From Symbiodinium natans (taxonomy: Eukaryota > Sar > Dinophyceae > Suessiales > Symbiodiniaceae), in contig CAJNDS010002454.1 of NCBI GenBank assembly GCA_905221605.1, forward strand, positions 101,743 to 165,742: a DNA stretch of 64,000 bases, written 5' to 3'. Numbering within the stretch: position 1 is the stretch's first letter; each line of letters starts with the position of its first letter. Position numbers and translations under genes: made by a program. The notes beneath the pieces are model-generated. The model saw nothing but the letters and a program-made list of their open reading frames with translations, was not told the DNA's origin and made no database searches. Positions 57,082 to 64,000 of this stretch are shown piece by piece.

Positions 57082-60000
57082 TTAGGCGCCCAGGCGGCAC
57101 CAAGCATCTTCGGCGAAGGCGTGCGACGTGCAAAGCACCATGCCATCTGCAGCCTCAGGCTGCGAAGAGGTTTAGGGTTACGGTTTAGGGCTTAGGGCTT
57201 AGGGTTTAGGGTATAGGGTTTAGGGCTTAGGGTTTAGAACTTGACCAGGGCTTTCGGCTTTAGGGTTGTTTGTCTGAGGCGCAGCTACCTTGTCCGTCAC
57301 AGGGCTTCTGGCCTGGGCTGTAGCTGCTAGCAACATTTTTGATGCCTAAGCACACCTCAACAGAGGCCTACAGCACGGGTATCTTACGGAAGATAGCGGG
57401 AGCACTCCCTTGTGTGTGACTCCATAGGCTTTGGGCTGTAGAGTGCTTGGGCACCCCAAACCTTAAACCCTGAAACCTAGTTAAAATTCCTTTCCTTTTG
57501 TTTGGGCACCCTGAAACCTAAACCCTGAAACCTACTGAATATTCCTTTTGTTTGGGCACCCTACACCCTAACCCCTGAAACCTACTGCGTAAGATTCCTC
57601 TAGGGAGGCTTTAGAGGACTTGGGATTTGAGTGCGCCTAACTTAGGGAAACCGCAGATGTGTTGGGGTCCCCCGCGGCAAAGAGGGCCGGGAACATCGCG
57701 TCGTAGCCTGACAGGGTTTAGGGTTTAGGGTTTAGGGCTAGGGTTTAGGGCTTAGGGTTTAGGGTTTAATGTTTAGAAGGGTTTAGGGTTTAGGGTTCAG
57801 GGGTGTTTGAAAGGAGACGGAGGAGTGGCGAATCCACATAGGTACCCAATGCCATCCTGATGTGTGCGGGGATTTCCGAAAATAGGGGTACCCCTTATAT
57901 CCCCCCAAACTAGTCTAGAATCCTGTTAAAGGAACCCAGAAAGGGTACCCCAATTGTTCGGAAACCTAAACCCTAAACCCTGAACCCTGAACCCTAAACC
58001 CTAAACCCTAAACCCTAAACCCTAAACCCTAAACCCTAACCCCCCCCCCCCCCCCATGTGCAGATTGCTGAAAATTCTGCGGGCCCTCTGGGTCTGTTCG
58101 GCGTGCGCGTCCAGTTTCAGGGGGGGGGGGGGGGGGCAAATGAGGGTTTAGGGTTTAGGGTTCAGGAAAAGAAGGGGCAGAGCTGAGCCGTTCAAGAAGT
58201 TGAACTTTGAAGCCTGCATCTCCCGCACCACCAAACCCAGATATCTCCAGCAACTCCCTGACCCTAAACCCTAAACCTTAAACCCTAAACCTTAAGCCCT
58301 AAACACTAAACCCTAAGCCCTAAGCCCTAAGCCCTAAGCCCTAAGCCCTAAACCCTAAACCCTAACCCCCCCCCCCCCCTTCCCGCCCCAAACCGGCACC
58401 CAGCCTGAGAGATCAGCCTCCTCCGTCCTTCCGGCAGCCACGATGTCCAGGAATGGTTGATCCACCCTCGGAGCATGTTACACTTAACGAGCCCAAAACC
58501 CTCAAAAACCCTCAAAACCCTAAACCCTAAACCCTTAATCCTAAACCCTAAACCCTAAATCCTAAACCCTAAACCCTATAACCCCTGGGCATTTCGGGGT
58601 TCGGAGCAGGGGATGGGGGGAGGGGAGCCCTAGCATTTACCATTCAGCACCCTAAACCCTAAACCCTAAACCCTAAACCCTAAACCCTAAACCCTAAACC
58701 CTAAACCCTGATTGACGCCTTGAAGAACTCAACACCCTCGTTGACTAGGGAGTTGGTTGCGACTCCGGTGAAAACTGCCTAAGACTGCGACCTTGCATCT
58801 TTGAACACTCCAGAAAGGTAGGCTTCGTGGTCTTCAGGTACTGTATAGGTTACAAGCTTTACAGGGATTATGGGGGTTGCTGCTGCTTCGCGAAAAATGC
58901 CGACAACACAGATGTACAGTACAGGTGGAGGCTCACACGCTGCGTTGCAGAGATACATATTTGTTTATGTTTTTTCTCTAGGTGTAGGCAGAAGCTCCAC
59001 CCATCAGCCCGCCAGCCCTGAACACAACCCTCTGACCCCAAAGCTTAATTAATTTGGTGGATTTCAATCCTACTCCCCTTAGAACCCTTAATAAAATAGT
59101 ATGTTTAATATCCTCTTGGGTTTTATATGAACAAAAATAAACCAATTCCCAAGGGGGGATATAGAATCTATAGTGGATCGGCAAGGCTTGTGGGTTACTT
59201 GATGTCGCCTTTTTTCGGCCGGTCGCCTGCAGCACAACAGCGGCTTCCCAAATGGAGATGTTTAACGTTAAAAAAGCCTTTTAGGTTTTATAACGTTACA
59301 AAACCTATTTAGGGTTTAGGTTTTTTTTTAACGTTTAAAACCCCTAGGTGCAAGCACAAACAGGGGCTTCTTACAAAGCCTAGGACAGCTTCCATTAAAG
59401 GCACATGGGGAAGCATAAACGGGATTTGTGGTGGTGCATGGTTGGGCTCCATGTAATTTCTTTCAAACCACACTTCAACCATAATAGTAGGGCATATAAA
59501 CCCCCTTTATTGCAGGGTCGGAATAAGTACTCATAGCATTTCCTGATTGTCCTCTTAGAATCATACGAGAATCACTCCCCAAAACCCTGTTCTAATCATG
59601 AAGGCGCCTATGTTAGTTGGGGGTGCGCAGGTAAACCTCTAAACCCTAAACCCTAAACCCTAAACCCTAAACCCTAAGTTAAACCCTAAACCCTAACCTA
59701 AGCTGGGGATGTTTCGGGCTACAGGGCACCGGGACACCGCGCTCTTCAGGTTCCTCTTCCCCTTCGCCTTCCAAGGCGTTGCCGGTCGCCTGCAGGTTCA
59801 GGTTTAGGGTTTAGGGTTTAGGGTTTAGGGTTTAGGGTTTAGGGTTTAGGGTTTAGGGTTTAGGGTTTAGGGTTTAGGGTTTAGGGTTTAGGGTTTGCGG
59901 TTCGGGATTAGGGTGGCACGACATCCTCAACCCCCAACAGTACCTGCCCCAAGTATCCTTTAATAAAGGGGACTTGTATACCCTACAGGGTGGGGCCCCC

Positions 60001-60468
60001 TAGTTATAAGTAGAGTTATAAGGGCCCTAAATTGGGTTATAAGGACCCTAAGTTAGGTTATAAGTCCCTTAACTACAGTTAGTATAGTAAGGGGGCCCCA
60101 CCCTGTATGGATAAAGGGGCAGTTGGGGGTTGCTGGTAAACCTCTCAACCCTGAAGCCCTCAAAGGCCCCGAACCCTAAACCCTACTCCCGCAAAACCTG
60201 AAGGTCTTGCAGCCGAAAGCGAAAGCCTAGAAAGCCCAAAAAGAGCCTGCCTGAAGCCTTAAAATTCTAAGAAACCTGCGGCAACCCAACAAGGGTGACC
60301 CAAACCCCAAGCGACAAACTCTCAACCTAAACCCTAAACCATAAACCCTGAACCCTGAACCCTAAACCCTAAACCCTAAACCCTGAACCCACAAAAACCC
60401 AAATCCTGATGAGTGCGCAGTGCGAGCCTCAGACCATGCCGCCAAATCTTAGTGGAAGCACAGGACAT
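57082..60468 (-). CDS. Gene B: 7-exon protein of unknown function
   Basis: Proposed exons in coding order: 60468-60406, 59789-59723, 58774-58707, 58482-58400, 58257-58184, 57707-57652, 57159-57082 (stop TAA). They total 489 nt (162 aa) with phase kept throughout. The two last exons read YDAMFPALFAAGDPNTSA then PEAADGMVLCTSHAFAEDAW. Upstream pieces include VATNSLVNEGVEFFKASIR and LLEISGFGGAGDAGFKVQ. An acidic run (EGEGEEEPEE) lies near residue 30. Most introns are GT-AG, but the first would be GA-AG and the one after 58184 GC-AG; both donor types are reported for dinoflagellates. The four exons from 58482 downward are best supported; the first two are tentative. No domain is recognised. Introns carry telomeric arrays, G/C tracts, MITE-D and a 60-bp minisatellite. 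Confidence 0.48.
57450..57597. repeat. ~60-bp minisatellite, three copies, in a gene B intron
   Basis: Units begin TTGGGCACCC and contain AACCCTGAAACCTA and TTCCTTTTGTTTGGGC. The last copy is diverged. Confidence 0.75.
59800..59894 (+). repeat. TTTAGGG array, ~13 units
   Basis: Perfect heptamers between the exon-like island 59723-59789 and MITE-C at 59985. Confidence 0.95.
59985..60106. mobile_element. MITE-C copy 2, reverse complement of copy 1
   Basis: By eye this matches the reverse complement of 18027-18148 over the full 122 bp with essentially no differences. A third, 3'-truncated copy starts at 27158. Confidence 0.85.
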
Positions 60469-60472
60469 CACA

Positions 60473-60694
60473 TAGGGTTTAGGGTTTAGGGTTAGGGTTT
60501 AGGGTTTAGGGTTTAGGGTTTAGGGTTTAGGGTTTAGGGTTTAGGGTTTAGGGTTTAGGGTTTAGGGTTTAGGGTTTAGGGTTTAGGGTTTAGGGTTTCG
60601 GGGTTAGGGTTTAGGGTTTAGGGTTTAGGGTTTAGGGTTTAGGGTTTAGGGTTTAGGGTTTAGGGTTTAGGGTTTAGGGTTTAGGGTTTAGGGC
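60473..60694 (+). repeat. TTTAGGG array, ~31 units
   Basis: Long, nearly perfect array with one GTTTCGGGG interruption near 60597-60603. It lies just upstream (minus strand) of the proposed gene B start. Confidence 0.95.
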
Positions 60695-60933
60695 TGCATG
60701 GGAATCTTCTTCCTCCCCTCCTCCTAGAATTCACCCCATCCCCCCCTTAAAAAGGGAACAAGACATCGGACGCCGGAAGGCAGGGGCGGATCTTCCGGCA
60801 TCGCAAGGGCTGGTGGGTTTCAAAGGGGTCTTCGTGACAGGCAGAGGCGGGTAGTCATCCCTCAGCACCAAACCGTTTGGGGCCGAAGACTTCGGGTTTT
60901 GGGGGGGGGGGGGGGGGGACATGTAGGCTTAGT

Positions 60934-61023
60934 TGCAGAGTTCATAAGCCCCCCAAAAAGTGTACACCTTCAGTTCCATAGGGTTATATAGAATCCCAAA
61001 AAGTGTAAAGTGTACTCACTCAG
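60934..61023. mobile_element. MITE-K copy
   Basis: GCAGAGTTCATAAGCCCCCC, AAAAGTGTACACCTTCAG and AAAGTGTAAAGTGTACTCAC as at 25011-25102. Confidence 0.7.
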
Positions 61024-61487
61024 CTACTAAGTAGGCTAAACCCCTCAACACAAGAACAAACCAAAACTCATGGACTGCTAGCATGGCTTGGGCTTCAGGG
61101 TTCAGGGTTCAGGATTTAGGATTTAGGGGTAACGGTTTAGGGGTTTAGGGGTTTACGGGTTTAGGGTTTATAAAGTGTGTGTGTGGGGAACCTGAGTCTC
61201 AAAAGGTATAGTTCTGTTTATGTTAGGTTGTTCTTTTGCGTTGCTGTTTGTGACATCATCAATACTGCAAGCTGTGCATTGGTTCACTTTGTGAAGACCC
61301 TTCATAGTATACGCTGTTCATGGTGCTGTGCCGCAATTTTCGCCCGAACACACCCTTAATATTAAATGTGCCTTGGGTCGCATTAGCTCTTTTGTCTGAG
61401 CCTGTTGAATGAACATTTTGAGTTTTTGATCTCCCTGACGGAGTGAATCTCAAGACTTGTCAGTTTCCGAGACTGTTCGGTGTCAAG

Positions 61488-61528
61488 TGTGTGTGTGTGT
61501 GTGTGTGTGTGCGCGTGTGTGCGTGTGT
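61488..61528. repeat. (GT)n microsatellite
   Basis: About 11 GT units with GC interruptions at the 3' side. Confidence 0.9.
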
Positions 61529-61967
61529 TCGTACGGGTGACTTCAATCATGGACCCTGTAAGGGGTCCTGAAGTACAGGAAGGTACTAGAACAAGAACCC
61601 CAGAAGACCGCTGGAAGAGTCGAATCCTGAAGGCTTAAACTCGCGAGTGAGCTTAGGATGTAGGGTTCAGGGTTTAGGGTTACACAAAACCCTAAACCCT
61701 AAACCCTAAACCGCCAAACCGCCAGACCGCTAAACCTTCCCCAGTCCAGCACTCAGCCACACGCTCGAGAGCCCCCTGCGATCCATGAGGTTGGCGAAGG
61801 AGCACCTGCACCGGACTGCAGCGCACAGCCATAGCGACTAGAACCCTTAAACTAAAACTCTGATAGCTAAAACCTTAAACTAGAGCCCTTTCCAGATCCC
61901 CAAAGGTACTATAGCCCTAACATCCTGAACAAAACCCAAACAATCCCCAAAGCCCCCCCTAAAACTC

Positions 61968-62083
61968 TAAGACCCTAAGACCCTAAGACCCTAAGACCCT
62001 AAGACCCTACGACCCTAAAACCCTAAAACCCTAAAACCCTAAAACCCTAAAACCCTAAAACCCTAAAACCCTAAAACCCTAAC
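61968..62083 (-). repeat. CCCTAAGA then CCCTAAAA octamers
   Basis: Two octamer types in sequence, like those at 2935-3110 and 18290-18355. Confidence 0.9.
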
Positions 62084-62086
62084 AAG

Positions 62087-62161
62087 CAAATTTTCTTTCG
62101 GTGTCGATCAATGTCATGATGAGTAGACTTGTCTCTCGCGTAAACGTGTTAGAGCCTCAGG
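62087..62161. CDS. Exon-like island, strand unresolved
   Basis: Plus frame: acceptor CCCTAACAAG, NFLSVSINVMMSRLVSRVNV onward, donor GTGGCAGG. The minus frame is open over part (DKSTHHDIDRHRKKIC). It sits between a CCCTAAAA array and palindromic MITE-F. Confidence 0.3.
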
Positions 62162-62181
62162 GTGGCAGGCTTAGGGTTGAT

Positions 62182-62346
62182 ATCATGGGTTCCCCTATAC
62201 TACCCCCCTCTATACTACCCCCCCCCCCTAGGTTCCCCCCATGATTAAGGCTACCTAGGGATAATTAAGCTTAATTAAGGTTGTTTAAGGGGGAACCTAA
62301 GGGAGGGGGGGCTAGTATAGAGGGGGGCGGTAGGGGAACCCATGAT
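62182..62346. mobile_element. MITE-F copy without telomeric array
   Basis: 165 bp with exact ends ATCATGGGTTCCCC / GGGGAACCCATGAT, inner CTATACTACCCCCC / GGGGGGCTAGTATAG and a central AATTAAGCTTAATT palindrome. Confidence 0.8.
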
Positions 62347-62639
62347 GATATGGTTTACATAGAGTTCAGGGGGTTGTAGGGTTTAGGGCTGCTAGGTTAG
62401 GGGGTTTGGGCTTCGGTGTTTAGAGTTGCACTAAGCCCTTAACCTTGACTCCCAACTCCCTTCCTGAAAACCCTTAGTCCTGAATACGGTCTGAACACCT
62501 CAATGAATTTGCTTAAACACCCTAAACCCTAAACCCTAAACCCTAAGTCCTAAACGCTAAACCCTAAACCCTAAACCCTGAACCCTAAACCCTAAGCCCT
62601 AAACCCTAAACTTCCCAACTTCCTAAGCCCTAAACTCTA

Positions 62640-62728
62640 AGCCCTACACGCAAAGTCAATACCCGGACAAAGCATACCGGGGACCCGAACCTCCGATTCT
62701 GTGGGCTGGGCCTGGGACATGGCGGGGG
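62640..62728. CDS. Exon-like island, strand unresolved
   Basis: CCCTAAA-type repeats on the left, TTTAGGG on the right. Plus frame after CGCAAAG: SIPGQSIPGTRTSDSVGWAW, to donor GTTTAGGG. Minus frame: ESEVRVPGMLCPGIDFA to donor GTAGGG. Confidence 0.28.
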
Positions 62729-63375
62729 TTTAGGGTTTAGGGTTTAGGGTTTAGGGTTTAGGGTTTAGGGTTTAGAGATTGGGGTTTAGGGTTTAGGGTT
62801 TAGGGCTTGGAGTCTAGGAGTTCTTGGGTGTTTGGTTCGGAGTGTGGGTCTGTAGTTCAGGGTGCAGGCTTAAGGGTTTCTGAAGGGTTTAGGGTTTAGG
62901 GTTTAGGGTGTGGGGTTTAGGGTTAGGGTTCGAGGTTTCAGGGTAGGATTGGAGTTTAAGGCTCGGCTTTAGGGATATTGCTTTTGTAGCAGCGACCCTC
63001 ACCCTCGCCACCAAACTGCCAACCATACACAACATCATAGAATGCTATACCCCCGCTCAAATGCACAAGCAACGCCCTCCAAAATGCACTCTCCATTACG
63101 CATCCTAGAGTGGATGCTCAGCCCATCAAACAGGGGCATCTTTTCTGAGTGCTTTGGCACAAAGGCGTGCCCTCTGGAAGTGCCTTGACCTGTGTTGAGT
63201 TTCACACTAAACCCTAAACCCTGAACCCTACACCCTGAACCCTAAACCCTGAACCCTGAACCCTAAACCCTAAACCCTAGTCCCTAAACCCTAAACCCCA
63301 AACCCCGCATTCGGCTCGCGGCTCGGCGAGGCTTTCCAGGAGGCCCTGCAGCAGAGCGTTTTGTGTGCGAGTTTC

Positions 63376-63464
63376 GGGGGTTTAGGGTTTAGGGTTTAGG
63401 GTTTAGGGTTTAGGGTTTAGGGTTTAGGGTTTAGGGTTTAGGGTTTAGGGTATAGGGTTTAGGG
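63376..63464 (+). repeat. TTTAGGG array, ~12 units
   Basis: Faces the CCCTAAA/CCCTGAA array at 63210-63303 across a ~70-bp GC-rich island (63304-63375) that is open on both strands. Confidence 0.95.
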
Positions 63465-63911
63465 CTACGCCTTTTTGGAGGTTCCCACTTGGGGTATATG
63501 AAGGATACATACCCCTGTTGTGTTTTGTAAAATACTTGGGGTACATTAAGGACACGTACCACTATTGCGGGAATACCCATGTAGGGTTGTCGCTACCCCA
63601 GATAGGTTTAGGGAGGCCTTCTGAAACCCTGAGAAAGGCGGTTCAGGTTTCGGGGCTTTCGGGTTCGGGTTCGGGTTTGGGTCTTAAGAGTCAGTGTCCC
63701 TGCAGCCCTAAGGACCGCAGCCCAAAATGATGTGGAGCTAGAAAACAATAAACTAAACCCTAGAGCTTTTAAACCGTAAGACCCCTTAAAACCTCAAACG
63801 GTTTAACGCCCCTTTTGATGAATTTCTTGCAATTCATTCATAATGGACGTGAATCATCTCCCTGAACCCTAAACCCTAAACCCTAAACTCTACACCCCTA
63901 AGCCCCAAGAC

Positions 63912-63990
63912 CCGGTCGTCCCTGGCTCGGAGCCTCTGGCTCGACCCAGATGTCCTCCTTCGACGGCGTGACCTTCTCCTCTAGGCGAGC
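63912..63990 (-). CDS. Candidate internal exon at the right edge
   Basis: The minus frame begins after TTTGATCAG and encodes ARLEEKVTPSKEDIWVEPEA and then a Ser/Gln/Gly/Pro tail. It ends one base into a codon at donor GTCTTGGGGCTTAGGG. It is acidic and lysine-rich with G/C-ending codons, and the plus strand is less convincing. A possible continuation is 63345-63304 (PPGKPRRAASRMR), in phase. The gene would extend beyond the window. Confidence 0.45.
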
Positions 63991-64000
63991 CTGATCAAAG

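Noticed and set aside
58064-58259. Plus-strand exon pair (AENSAGPLGLFGVRV joined to AEPFKKLNFEACIS) with an in-phase GT-AG intron.
   Set aside because: A real alternative, but the second exon has no donor, and the minus-strand frame of 58184-58257 chains to four further exons and a stop. Kept as the main rival model.
1-64000. tRNA or rRNA genes.
   Set aside because: Read for B-box-like GGTTCGA motifs and conserved rRNA stretches by eye and found none convincing; a covariance-model scan would be needed to exclude them.

Overview
The window looks like nuclear DNA of a protist with TTTAGGG-type telomeric repeats, most likely a dinoflagellate or another alveolate or alga. TTTAGGG/CCCTAAA heptamers occur in dozens of short arrays from end to end and in both orientations, so this is not a chromosome end. 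Arrays up to about 350 bp alternate with (a) GC-rich islands of 50-180 bp, (b) small inverted-repeat (MITE-like) elements of at least ten families, and (c) microsatellites and G/C homopolymers up to 38 bp.

Main result: many of the GC-rich islands read as exons, and the telomeric arrays lie at or inside the introns between them. Four minus-strand chains keep phase across successive exons: 36.86-43.15 kb (14 exons, 316 codons plus stop), 57.08-60.47 kb (7 exons, 162 codons plus stop), 31.29-33.37 kb (5 exons, open at both ends) and 16.61-18.92 kb (6 exons, open at both ends). Introns typically begin GTTTAGGG or a close variant and end with CCCTAAA repeats followed by AG. One 62-bp intron (39816-39877) is nothing but telomeric heptamers running from GT to AG. 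A few donors look like GC or GA, which are known in dinoflagellates. These models were made by hand from reading frame, phase and splice dinucleotides. Splice sites were chosen among alternatives, so phase agreement is weaker evidence than it looks. I do not recognise the encoded proteins.

Two intact single-exon genes stand out. One is a thymidylate/UMP-CMP-kinase-like P-loop kinase (19751-20680, minus) with a likely mitochondrial presequence. The other is a 332-residue protein (54659-55657, minus) with an NCxHF motif like that of LRAT/NlpC-P60 proteins and two 40-residue repeats.

Layout: 1-11 kb is mostly telomeric arrays and MITEs with scattered exon-like islands; 11-16 kb has more exon-like islands; 16.6-20.7 kb holds chain C and the kinase; 20.7-31 kb is repeat-rich with no clear gene; 31-33.4 kb is chain D; 33.7-36.8 kb is repeats; 36.9-43.1 kb is gene A; 43.2-54.6 kb is repeats, a short ORF and microsatellites; 54.7-55.7 kb is the repeat-bearing gene; 57-60.5 kb is gene B; 60.5-64 kb is repeats, with an exon at the right edge. 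I saw no rRNA, tRNA or CRISPR array.
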